From RGIG426 sp045640165 (GTDB taxonomy: Bacteria > Bacillota > Clostridia > Oscillospirales > Acutalibacteraceae): DNA of 20,699 bases. Shown here piece after piece: positions 1-6,942 of the stretch. The notes under the pieces were generated by a model. The model had not been told where the DNA came from, did not search any database, and saw nothing but the letters and a program-made list of their open reading frames with translations. The position numbers and the translations under genes are program-made. The stretch lies in the NCBI GenBank assembly GCA_045640165.1, contig JAZUEK010000016.1:1-20699 (forward strand), given 5' to 3'. Each line of letters begins with the position of its first letter. The first letter of the stretch is position 1.

Positions 1-291
1 CCGTCCATTTACGAGTCCTCCAGCATCGAGGGCGCGACTGCTTGGGAAAACTTCTGGAAGATTACGTTCCCGATGTGCGGTCCGTACTTGTTACTGAACG
101 TGATTTACACGATTATCGACTCGTTCACCAACATCTCCAACCCGGTTATCAACCACGTGAAAAACCAGATGGCCGGTCTTAAAGACTTCGGAACGGCAAT
201 CGCCTCGGTGTGGGTGTATTTCATCATCATCGGCATTGTGCTCGGCGTTGCGTTCGCGTTGATGGCAAAGAGGGTGTTTTATCATGAGTAA
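1..291 (+). CDS. ABC sugar transporter permease, MalF/UgpA type (3' part only)
   Basis: This is the C-terminal 96 residues of an inner-membrane permease; the frame is open from base 1, so the start lies outside the window. The first residues carry the EAA loop that docks the ABC ATPase (ESSSIEGATAWENFWKITFP, with the conserved Gly and F-x-I-x-x-P spacing). A last membrane helix (roughly VWVYFIIIGIVLGVAFALMA) follows, and the protein ends in a short basic tail. It overlaps the next permease gene by 8 bases, so the two are almost certainly translated together as a heterodimeric carbohydrate importer of the CUT1 kind. The solute-binding protein is probably upstream, outside the window. The sugar carried cannot be read from this fragment. 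The family call is secure. Confidence 0.88.
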   Translation, partial: PSIYESSSIEGATAWENFWKITFPMCGPYLLLNVIYTIIDSFTNISNPVINHVKNQMAGLKDFGTAIASVWVYFIIIGIVLGVAFALMAKRVFYHE

Positions 292-1237
292 TAACGAAAC
301 GGCGGCGGTCCAAAAACGCGCTTTTTTGGGCAGCTCCTACAAACGTAAACAGATGATCTCCAAGGCGGCCGGTTTTATCTTCCGTCTGGCGTTCGTCATT
401 GGCGCGTGCTTCCTCATTCTGCAACCTTTGCTGATGAAGGTTTCCGTTTCGTTCATGAGCGTGAAAGACGTTTACGACCAGACCGTTAAGGTCATTCCGA
501 AAGTCTTCACGATTTCCAACTACTCGGATGCCATCGTCATCGCCCGTTTCTGGGGCAACCTCGGACGTTCGTTCCTGCTGTGCCTCATCGCGGGTCTTAC
601 GCAGACCTTCTCGTGCACGGTTGTGGGTTACGGCTTCGCCCGTTTCCACTTCAAAGGTCGCGACCTGCTGTTCGTGCTGGTCGTTATCTGCATGGTCGTG
701 CCGACGCAGGTTGTGCTTATTCCGCAGTTCCTCAACTTCAAGATGTTTAATATGAACGGTGGTTTCTGGCCGTTCATCTGCCTCGGACTTACGGCTTGTG
801 CCGCCCGTTGCGGACTTTACATCTACCTGGTTCGTCAGTTCTTCCGCGGCATCCCGAAAGAAGTGGATGAAGCCGCCGCCATCGACGGTGCCGGCCCGTT
901 CAAAACCTTCTTCCTCATTATGCTGCAGTCGGCTGTGCCGATTATGGTGACCGTCTTCCTGTTCTCCTTTGTGTGGCAGTGGGGCGACAACACCTACACG
1001 AACCTGTTCTACAGCCCGAATACGCTCGCTAAGATGCTTAACAGTATCGCCTATGCGTTTGATCAAAAACAAACGACGGGAACGGTCAGCGTTATCGCGG
1101 CGCAGGATAAAGAAGCTTACAAAGACATCGTGACCGCGACGACGACGCTGATGTGTATCGTGCCGCTCTTGGTGCTCTATCTGTTCTCGCAGAAATTCTT
1201 TATCCAATCCATCGAGCGTACCGGTATCGTCGGTTGA
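284..1237 (+). CDS. ABC sugar transporter permease, MalG/LacG type
   Basis: 317-residue integral membrane protein with about six hydrophobic segments. The EAA loop reads KEVDEAAAIDGAGPFKTFFL, the classic MalG-family signature that contacts the ATPase subunit. The start ATG overlaps the end of the preceding permease gene and has AGAGGG about ten bases upstream, which supports this start and translational coupling. The N-terminus is a little longer than in MalG and basic before the first helix. A loop of about 40 residues containing FDQKQTTGTVSVIAAQDKEA lies before the last helix. It should pair with the upstream permease as a CUT1-type oligosaccharide or glycoside importer. Substrate is not visible; the GH94-like enzyme 200 bases downstream makes a disaccharide or short oligosaccharide plausible (inference). 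Confidence 0.9.
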   Translation: MSNNETAAVQKRAFLGSSYKRKQMISKAAGFIFRLAFVIGACFLILQPLLMKVSVSFMSVKDVYDQTVKVIPKVFTISNYSDAIVIARFWGNLGRSFLLCLIAGLTQTFSCTVVGYGFARFHFKGRDLLFVLVVICMVVPTQVVLIPQFLNFKMFNMNGGFWPFICLGLTACAARCGLYIYLVRQFFRGIPKEVDEAAAIDGAGPFKTFFLIMLQSAVPIMVTVFLFSFVWQWGDNTYTNLFYSPNTLAKMLNSIAYAFDQKQTTGTVSVIAAQDKEAYKDIVTATTTLMCIVPLLVLYLFSQKFFIQSIERTGIVG

Positions 1238-1270
1238 TGGAGTTCCCGTAAGGGAGTTACGTACAAATAA

Positions 1271-1303
1271 GACCGCGCCCCGTGGTCGGGGCGCGGTCGT
1301 TTG
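1271..1303 (+). terminator. Probable Rho-independent terminator after the permease pair
   Basis: Perfect 11-bp GC-rich stem GACCGCGCCCC (1271-1281) with GGGGCGCGGTC (1288-1298) around a 6-base loop, 33 bases after the permease stop codon. The T tract is poor (GTTTGTG), so termination may be partial. Confidence 0.6.
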
Positions 1304-1335
1304 TGCGGAAATTGTCACCGCGGCTTGATGGCTTC

Positions 1336-1369
1336 CTAATTAGGTATAGTATTATACATACCTAATTAG
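1336..1369. promoter_or_regulatory. Operator-like inverted repeat upstream of the GH94-like gene
   Basis: Perfect 12-base inverted repeat CTAATTAGGTAT (1336-1347) and ATACCTAATTAG (1358-1369) with a 10-base AT-rich spacer. Each arm also contains the self-palindrome CTAATTAG, so two dimer sites 26 bases apart are possible. The spacer holds TATA-like sequence (TATAGT at 1345, TATTAT at 1350) that could be a -10 element; TTGATG at 1325-1330 is a possible weak -35. There is no T tract after the second arm, so it is not a terminator. The position, about 75 bases before the GH94-like start, fits a repressor site overlapping the promoter. The regulator is not identified. Confidence 0.55.
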
Positions 1370-1442
1370 AAAACTATTGAGTATAGTTTGACAAAGTGCC
1401 ACTCTACCAAATCCACCGGCACTGACAGGAGGAAACACGAAT

Positions 1443-4073
1443 ATGCAGCCGGATCTTTTTAATCGACTGGAATCGCTGTCTGCGGCCTATGCAGGCGCGA
1501 TGCGCGGAGACTATGACGACGCCAAAATCCCGTCGGGATGTTATTATATCTCCAAACGCGATATTTTGTCGCTTCCCCGTAACGACGGCGAGAACCGCTA
1601 CGTCTACGGCAACGACGGATTTAACTTTTGGGCGTATACGTCCGGCTATATGCACTGCAACGACGGTGCATTCAGTCCGCTTCTTTACAGTGCCGAGGGT
1701 CAAGAACCCAAAGCGGCGTGGTTCGCCGGTGTGAAAACGGGTGAGGGGTACAAAACCTTTCCGGTATTTGCCGCTCCGCTTCAGGAGGACGACGTCAAAC
1801 GCTATACCGTGTTTAACTCTTCCTGCGTGACTTACGTGGCGGAAGCGTGCGAGATGCGCTTCTCCGTGCGTGTGTTTACCACGAAAGATCGCAAAATGTT
1901 GTTTACCGCGACAGCGGAAAACTTGGGGAACGAGAAAAAAGAGTGCTGGCTCGCTTCGTACTTCTGTCCCCATTTGGAATACACGCTCGGCGAATGCGGC
2001 GAGACGCGTTGGTTCAAAGAAATTCGCGTTGGCGACAAACCGGCGGACGGGGGACTGGCTCCTCTTACCGCGCAGATTCGCGTCATGGTCAGCCGTACCG
2101 AGCAGGTGAGCAACTTCGGTGTGTGGTCTCGTGCGTTCCAAATCGAAAACGGCACACTTCTCTCCGCCGAAGAGAACACATCGCGTTTCTCGGTGGTCGG
2201 CGGCGTTCACGGCAGTCTTCACAGCGCGTTTAAGAATTTTAACGGCCACTGGAACAACGCCAAAGACGTTACCGTGTTTAACGACGTGGGCGTGTTTGCC
2301 GATTCGCTCTCTATGGAACTGCAACCCGGCGGCCGCGCGCGGTGGGATGCGCAACTGATTTACACCATTCGCTGCAAAGATACGAAACCGCTTGACGAAT
2401 TGTTGACCCAGCGTGTGTCTGCCGCCGAAACGGATGCGTACTTGGCCGCCATTGACGAACTGGAGTCTTCGAAACACGACGATTTCGAGATGACGTTCCA
2501 AAACTTGCAGTCCGGCAATCTGACCGACGGCAAGCTGAACCATTTCTTTGAGCACCTCAAAAAGCAGATTGAGTTCTGTGCGATGCTCAAAGGTTACGCT
2601 CAAACCGGTGCCGGCTCGCTGATCGGTATTCGCGACGTGATGCAGGCGCTTGAGGCGTATCTCATCTGGCGTCCGGAGGACAGCCGCAAGAAGATTATTG
2701 AGGCGTTGAGTTTCACCGACCCGTCCGGCCGCTGTCCGCGTCAGTATTCGCTTCCGGCGTATGAGGGCGACGTGCCGCGTATGGACGTGCGTCCGTTTAT
2801 TGACCAGGGCGTGTGGGTCATTTCCACCATTGTGACCTACCTCAAATTTACCGGCGACTTCTCCATCTTGGAGGAGGATTGCGGTTACTACGACATCTTA
2901 AATAAAAATCCCGGCGCGCGCTTGACCGGCGAAGGCCTCGTCCGCAAGAGCGAGGAGCACGACACCGTGCTCGAGCATATGCTGCGCATTCTGGAATATC
3001 TCCTGCGCCAGATTGACGAAGAAACCGGCTGTGTCCGCGTGCTGTTCGGCGACTGGAACGACGCGCTTGACGGTCTCGGCGTCTCCAAAGACCCGAATAC
3101 CGAATACGGTACCGGCGTTTCGGTGATGGCGTGTGCGCAGGTGTGGCAAAACCTCAACGAAATGATTGAGCTGCTCGGCCGCTTGGACGAAAAACGCTAT
3201 GCGGAGCGCATCGAACGCTATAAAACCGTTGCCGACCGTATGGAAAAGGGCTTGCGTACCTACGGCGTGATTGAAAACGACAAAGGAACGAAGCGTGTTA
3301 TCCACGGTTGGGGTGATCATCGCGATTACCTCGTCGGCAGTTTCTGTGACCCCGACGGACTTGACCGCGTCAGCAGTACGTCGCTCGCCTTTTGGGTAAT
3401 GACCGGTCTGCTTAAGAAAGAACCGTCCCTGCGCTGGCAGATTCGCGACGACCTGATGTCGCTCGACACCAAGTACGGTATTTTGACTTTCTCCCATCCG
3501 TTTGCGGAGGATGCCGTCGGCTTCGGACGCATCAATAAGCTCCCTGCCGGCACGGCTGAGAACGGTGCGGTGTACGTCCACGCGTCGATGTTTGCGATTA
3601 TGGCGCTGTTCCGTATGGGCTTCGCCGAAGACGGTTGGAAAGAGCTTGTAAAGGCGTTGCCCATTACACACAAGTTTACGTCGCTGTCGCCGTTCGTAAT
3701 GCCCAACTCTTACGGCTATAATGCGAGCTTAAATATCGACGGCGATTCTATGAACGATTGGCAGACGGGCAGTTCTAACGTAACGATGAAGCTGTTTGTG
3801 CGCGACGTGTTGGGCGTTTGCCCCGAGTACGACGGCGTACGTATCCAGCCTGCCGCTAAAGGACCCTTCGACGGCGTCGAGGGAAAGGTGGTTGTAAAGG
3901 GTAATCCCTTTACTGTTAAAATTCGCCGCGCGGCAGGGGACAAAGCACGCTTTTTCCTGAATGGTGTGGAGCAGCCGTGCGAATTTGACGAGAACCTGAA
4001 GACGTGGAGTCTGTTTATCGAAAACGACAAAATCGAGAAAGGAGCAAGTGTCATTGCGGAACTTCCGCGCTGA
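1443..4073 (+). CDS. GH94-like glycoside phosphorylase (cellobiose phosphorylase superfamily)
   Basis: 876-residue protein without a signal peptide, so probably cytoplasmic. The centre carries FGDWNDALDGLG at about residues 536-547; in GH94 enzymes the Asp of the WND motif (here about D540) is the catalytic acid. After it come SSTSLAFWVMTGLL (about 650-663), ENGAVYVHASMFAIMALFRM (where GH94 enzymes have the phosphate-pocket HTN/HA region) and DWQTGSSNVTMKLFVRDVLG followed by CPEYDGVRIQP, matching the usual GH94 ending of the (alpha/alpha)6 barrel plus short C-terminal sheet. The family splits a beta-glycosidic bond with phosphate, giving a sugar-1-phosphate. The N-terminal sandwich does not look like standard cellobiose phosphorylases, so substrate is open (beta-glucosides, chitobiose-like or other). 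AGGAGG sits ten bases before the ATG. The next gene follows after 12 bases. Confidence 0.72.
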   Translation: MQPDLFNRLESLSAAYAGAMRGDYDDAKIPSGCYYISKRDILSLPRNDGENRYVYGNDGFNFWAYTSGYMHCNDGAFSPLLYSAEGQEPKAAWFAGVKTGEGYKTFPVFAAPLQEDDVKRYTVFNSSCVTYVAEACEMRFSVRVFTTKDRKMLFTATAENLGNEKKECWLASYFCPHLEYTLGECGETRWFKEIRVGDKPADGGLAPLTAQIRVMVSRTEQVSNFGVWSRAFQIENGTLLSAEENTSRFSVVGGVHGSLHSAFKNFNGHWNNAKDVTVFNDVGVFADSLSMELQPGGRARWDAQLIYTIRCKDTKPLDELLTQRVSAAETDAYLAAIDELESSKHDDFEMTFQNLQSGNLTDGKLNHFFEHLKKQIEFCAMLKGYAQTGAGSLIGIRDVMQALEAYLIWRPEDSRKKIIEALSFTDPSGRCPRQYSLPAYEGDVPRMDVRPFIDQGVWVISTIVTYLKFTGDFSILEEDCGYYDILNKNPGARLTGEGLVRKSEEHDTVLEHMLRILEYLLRQIDEETGCVRVLFGDWNDALDGLGVSKDPNTEYGTGVSVMACAQVWQNLNEMIELLGRLDEKRYAERIERYKTVADRMEKGLRTYGVIENDKGTKRVIHGWGDHRDYLVGSFCDPDGLDRVSSTSLAFWVMTGLLKKEPSLRWQIRDDLMSLDTKYGILTFSHPFAEDAVGFGRINKLPAGTAENGAVYVHASMFAIMALFRMGFAEDGWKELVKALPITHKFTSLSPFVMPNSYGYNASLNIDGDSMNDWQTGSSNVTMKLFVRDVLGVCPEYDGVRIQPAAKGPFDGVEGKVVVKGNPFTVKIRRAAGDKARFFLNGVEQPCEFDENLKTWSLFIENDKIEKGASVIAELPR

Positions 4074-4085
4074 CCGAAACGACCT

Positions 4086-5069
4086 ATGAAAGACCAGTAC
4101 GACTTGAGAGAGAGGGAGCTCCAATCTCGCCCGGGAATTGCCGGCGAAGTGGACGGCAAAAAATTCGACATTGGTACGTGGTGGTGGCATCTGTCCGGCA
4201 TCAAAGGCTTCGCATGCGGCGTCGGCCACGAGCAGATTATGCGCCACCTCAAAAACAACCACGTCTCCGAGATCTACCTCGACGTGACCGGTATGTATGC
4301 CGACGGCGAGGTGGGGGACCCGATGGGCGCGAGTTATTCCGACGTTCAGCGGTTTGTGGCGCGTTGCCGCGATTTGGGCATTCGCGTGTCTGCGATGACC
4401 GGCGTATCCCGTGACCGCTGCCGTCGTTGGATTGACCCCGACCGTCACTATCCCGAAATCGACAGCTTTATCGATTCCATTGCGTTCTACAACGCGTTCT
4501 CCGAACCGGAGGAGCGCTTTACCTCCGCTCACATTGACGTGGAGCCGCACTCCATCTCCGATTTCAACGAGCGCCGCCAGTTCTATTTCCAGCAGTACGC
4601 GATTTTGCTTCGCTATATTTCCCAGCGTCTGCACCACAACGGCCTCGAACTCGAAACCGACGTGTGCGGCGACCTGCGCGAAACGGATATCGTGAAACTC
4701 GGCCGCAAAGAGGTCAACATCATTGACGTGGTGTTCCAGACTTGCGACACCGTCACCGTGATGGCGTATCGCCGCGAGGCGGCGCGCCAAATGGTGTTCG
4801 GCACCGATCGCTACATTCCGTACGCAAAGAAATACAACAAGCGCCTCGTGGTCGGCTGCGAAACGATGCTGCCGTGCCTCGATCTCGCCATTGACGACAT
4901 TCCGCCGCAAATCACCTACTCTTCGGTGGGCCGCGACGTGATGCTCGAAGAGATGGATAAGCTCCAGCATATGATTATCGACACCGGCCTCGAAAATTAC
5001 GGTATTGCGGTGCACCACGTGTACAGTTGGTACCAACTTTTCGAAAAAGCGGCGTCCGGAATCGAATGA
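4086..5069 (+). CDS. Uncharacterised probable TIM-barrel protein coupled to the GH94-like gene
   Basis: 327 residues, no signal peptide or membrane segment. I do not recognise the family. Alternating beta-strand-like and helical segments suggest a TIM barrel: EIYLDVTGMY, GIRVSAMTGV, FTSAHIDVEPH, GLELETDVCGD, TVTVMAYRRE, RLVVGCETM and YGIAVHHVYSWYQL each look like a strand followed by a polar catalytic-type edge. Asp/Glu in AHIDVEPH and the Glu of VGCETM could be catalytic acids if this is a glycosidase, but that is inference. It starts 12 bases after the GH94-like stop with no clear ribosome site, so translation is probably coupled. The shared transcript suggests a role in the same cytoplasmic sugar pathway. 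Alternatives are a sugar epimerase or isomerase, or a non-enzymatic barrel. Confidence 0.6.
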   Translation: MKDQYDLRERELQSRPGIAGEVDGKKFDIGTWWWHLSGIKGFACGVGHEQIMRHLKNNHVSEIYLDVTGMYADGEVGDPMGASYSDVQRFVARCRDLGIRVSAMTGVSRDRCRRWIDPDRHYPEIDSFIDSIAFYNAFSEPEERFTSAHIDVEPHSISDFNERRQFYFQQYAILLRYISQRLHHNGLELETDVCGDLRETDIVKLGRKEVNIIDVVFQTCDTVTVMAYRREAARQMVFGTDRYIPYAKKYNKRLVVGCETMLPCLDLAIDDIPPQITYSSVGRDVMLEEMDKLQHMIIDTGLENYGIAVHHVYSWYQLFEKAASGIE

Positions 5070-5103
5070 TTTTGAGGAATTTTGGAAGAATTCGGTGAAT
5101 TTA

Positions 5104-5118
5104 GATAAATTTTTTATC
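5104..5118 (+). terminator. Weak AT-rich hairpin, possible terminator
   Basis: GATAAA (5104-5109) pairs with TTTATC (5113-5118) around TTT, followed by ATTTTCGG, 35 bases after the stop of the TIM-barrel-like gene. The stem has only two G-C pairs, so termination here is doubtful; no better terminator is visible before the next promoter. Confidence 0.25.
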
Positions 5119-5147
5119 ATTTTCGGTAGTTTTTTCAACATTTTCTC

Positions 5148-5176
5148 TTGACAATTGTTTATTTTTAGAGTATAAA
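5148..5176 (+). promoter_or_regulatory. Sigma-A-type promoter for the first cohesin/dockerin unit
   Basis: TTGACA (5148-5153), 17-base spacer, TATAAA (5171-5176), in AT-rich sequence. The transcript would start near 5183, giving a leader of about 117 bases before the ATG at 5300. Confidence 0.8.
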
Positions 5177-5197
5177 AAAGATATAAATAGGGATTTT

Positions 5198-5293
5198 GTG
5201 GGTACTTTGCGCCCTTTTTTCGAGAAACACCTCTGAAAAAGGGTGCTTTGGCGACCCACTTAACCGATAATTTTTTCTTCAAGGAAGGCGGTT
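5198..5293 (+). promoter_or_regulatory. Structured mRNA leader with possible ribosome-site hairpin
   Basis: The leader can fold as a nested element. The outer stem is GTGGGT (5198-5203) with ACCCAC (5254-5259). An internal loop follows, then an 11-bp inner stem GCGCCCTTTTT (5209-5219) with AAAAAGGGTGC (5236-5246, one G-U pair). The apical loop has a possible GAG/CTC closure. Just downstream, AACCG (5262-5266) can pair with CGGTT (5289-5293) and CTTC (5277-5280) with GAAG (5284-5287), which would bury the AAGGAAGG ribosome site. No T tract follows the main stem, so it is not a simple terminator. It does not match a riboswitch class I know. Pairing was worked out by eye, without an energy calculation. 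Confidence 0.45.
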
Positions 5294-5299
5294 TTTTCT

Positions 5300-6808
5300 A
5301 TGAAAAAAACTCTCTGCATCACCCTCTGTGTTGCGCTGATGGCTTCCGTCTTGCTCGTTGTGCCGGTTTCCGCCGCCACGAACAGCAATCCGTTCGTCGT
5401 CCGCCCGATACAGTACACTTCTGCCGGCCCGAATGACGGCGGCATTGAGGTTGTGTATAGAGAAACCTTTGACGGCGTTTCGTCGCCCGAGGCAGCCGGC
5501 TATTTCCCCGGCTACTTGGACTATGGCGATCAGCCGGCGTACTTCATCCCGGCTTGCGACCTGTCGTTGGTTTCCGGCCACTCCGGTAAAGGTCTTAAAG
5601 TTTCCAACCGTGACAAAGTCTTCGGTAAAACGAGTGCGTCCGGCAAAACGAAACAGCTCGACCACACCGGTGGTGAGTTTTCTTTCGTGATGACCAACCA
5701 CTATCCGGAGAAAGGCGCCGAGGCGGTTTCTTCTTACGCGACGGACAGCACCGGTAAAACGAAGCTGACCGCGTACGAGCAGAAAACCCATACCGGCGGC
5801 GGCAAAGACATCGGCGATATCATCGGTAAATACGTCAGCGACGTGACCGACAAACAGGACGTGTCCTTGTTCTTCTCGATGTGGGTGTACACCGACACCG
5901 CTCAAACCTTCCTGCCGAAGATTCAGTATATGGGTTCCGGCGAACTGTGGATTCCTGCGGATGACTACTGGGAAGTCCCGGCGAAAAAATGGACCCAGAT
6001 CGGCGCCATTGTCGACAACGGCAAAACTTACTATTGCTCGCTCGTCGGTGAAGGCGGTACCGAAGCCTATGGTATTTACGGCGGTATGAACTCTACCACC
6101 GAGTCAAAATTCTGTATGGCGACCAAAGCGAAAGATGCTTCCGGTAACGTGAGTTTCACGAACGGCGACTACATCATCGACGATATCACCATCTGGAAAG
6201 TCTCTGACAAATCCAAACTCCACAATATGCAATACACCATGCTCGATAAGAGCGTGTATACCGGTCTTGACGGTCTTGTGGAAATCGACAACAAAGACAA
6301 CATCGCGTCCAAAAAAGTCGTGAATGCCTTTGACGCGCCGAAGACCACCAAAAAGACCCCGGCGAAAACTACCGCCAAAAAACCGGTAGCGACCAAAGCG
6401 CCGACCACGTCGGTGAAAGTGCAGAACGTCACCAACGCTGCCGGTAAAGTTGTCGGCACGAAGAAAATCATCGTGACCGAAGCCGCGGCGACCGCGACCG
6501 GAACGGGCACGGGTACGGGTACCGAAACCGGTACTGCGACCGGTACCGGAACCGGAACGGGTACGGCGACGCAAGCCACGCTGACCGAGACGAAAGCGAC
6601 TGCGACCGTGACCAACGCGTCCGGTGAGCCGGTCGAGCCGGAAGAGAAAGGCAGCCTGCTGTGGCTGTGGATTGTTCTCGGCGTGATCGTTATCGGTGGC
6701 GGTACGGCTGCCGGCATCGTGCTCGGCAAGAAAAAGGGCGCTGCCCCTGCTGAAGAAGCGGCGGAAGAAGCCCCGGCGGAGGAGACCCCCTCTGACGATG
6801 CGGAATAA
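5300..6808 (+). CDS. Secreted, membrane-tethered jelly-roll-like protein with TG-repeat stalk
   Basis: 502 residues. Residues 1-26 are a signal peptide (MKKTLCITLCVALMASVLLV, then VSAA cleavage region). About 45-335 form one beta-rich domain opening with VVYRETFDGV and closing with YIIDDITIWKV, the strand pattern of jelly-roll carbohydrate-binding or LamG-like domains; no catalytic motif is visible. A Lys/Thr/Pro linker and a Thr-Gly repeat stalk (398-424) follow. Then comes a single membrane helix (about 452-475, LLWLWIVLGVIVIGGGTAAG) and a cytoplasmic tail with KKK and a run of Glu/Ala/Pro/Asp. There is no dockerin and no sortase motif, unlike its neighbours. It is the first gene of a unit that continues with a dockerin protein and a cohesin protein. 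AAGGAAGG lies 11 bases before the ATG. Glycan binding is inferred; the topology is well supported. Confidence 0.75.
   Translation: MKKTLCITLCVALMASVLLVVPVSAATNSNPFVVRPIQYTSAGPNDGGIEVVYRETFDGVSSPEAAGYFPGYLDYGDQPAYFIPACDLSLVSGHSGKGLKVSNRDKVFGKTSASGKTKQLDHTGGEFSFVMTNHYPEKGAEAVSSYATDSTGKTKLTAYEQKTHTGGGKDIGDIIGKYVSDVTDKQDVSLFFSMWVYTDTAQTFLPKIQYMGSGELWIPADDYWEVPAKKWTQIGAIVDNGKTYYCSLVGEGGTEAYGIYGGMNSTTESKFCMATKAKDASGNVSFTNGDYIIDDITIWKVSDKSKLHNMQYTMLDKSVYTGLDGLVEIDNKDNIASKKVVNAFDAPKTTKKTPAKTTAKKPVATKAPTTSVKVQNVTNAAGKVVGTKKIIVTEAAATATGTGTGTGTETGTATGTGTGTGTATQATLTETKATATVTNASGEPVEPEEKGSLLWLWIVLGVIVIGGGTAAGIVLGKKKGAAPAEEAAEEAPAEETPSDDAE
6491..6571 (+). repeat. Thr-Gly coding microrepeat (about 6-base period)
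   Basis: ACC/ACG-GGN units encode TGTGTGTETGTATGTGTGTAT-like sequence between the folded domain and the membrane helix of the tethered protein. The repeat is degenerate at third positions, which points to selection for a Thr-Gly stalk rather than recent slippage. Such stalks are often O-glycosylated (general knowledge). Confidence 0.8.
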
Positions 6809-6839
6809 GTTCCGCTGACCTCGGCGGAAATGTTCCGCC
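6800..6839 (+). other. Twin palindromic hairpins at the end of the tethered-protein gene
   Basis: GCGGAA (6800-6805), TTCCGC (6810-6815), GCGGAA (6824-6829) and TTCCGC (6833-6838) alternate, so two adjacent hairpins or one longer fold can form; the second has a 7-bp stem GGCGGAA/TTCCGCC. The first arm overlaps the last codons. The next bases are CCCCAAAATT, so there is no terminator T tract. Confidence 0.55.
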
Positions 6840-6857
6840 CCCAAAATTGTGTTCGAT

Positions 6858-6907
6858 TGTTCGTTGGCGGCAGGGTAGTGCCACACCTCTTCCGCCAACG
6901 ACGAACA
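6858..6907 (+). other. Large intergenic stem-loop upstream of the dockerin gene
   Basis: Perfect 10-bp stem TCGTTGGCGG (6861-6870) with CCGCCAACGA (6892-6901), extended outward by weaker pairs and with inner pairing in the 21-base loop (GTG with CAC). It is followed by purine/A-rich sequence and the ribosome site AGGAGGAG (6929-6936) rather than a T tract. No promoter is visible in this gap, so the downstream gene probably shares the upstream transcript. The hairpin may protect or process the mRNA (inference). Confidence 0.6.
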
Positions 6908-6942
6908 GAAGATAGCAAATAAAAAAATAGGAGGAGATACCC

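Noticed and set aside
1271..1369. Terminator stem plus the AT-rich inverted repeat as ends of a mobile element
   Set aside because: The two repeats are unrelated in sequence, there is no transposase or target duplication, and the positions fit a terminator followed by an operator.
5198..5259. Leader structure as a known riboswitch (c-di-GMP, purine, fluoride, preQ1)
   Set aside because: I could not find the conserved core bases of any of these classes, so it is reported only as an unassigned structured leader.
3729..5282. Antisense frame of 517 codons opposite the barrel-like gene and the 3' end of the GH94-like gene
   Set aside because: Composition typical of a shadow frame and no conserved motif; the sense frames are coherent and tightly spaced.
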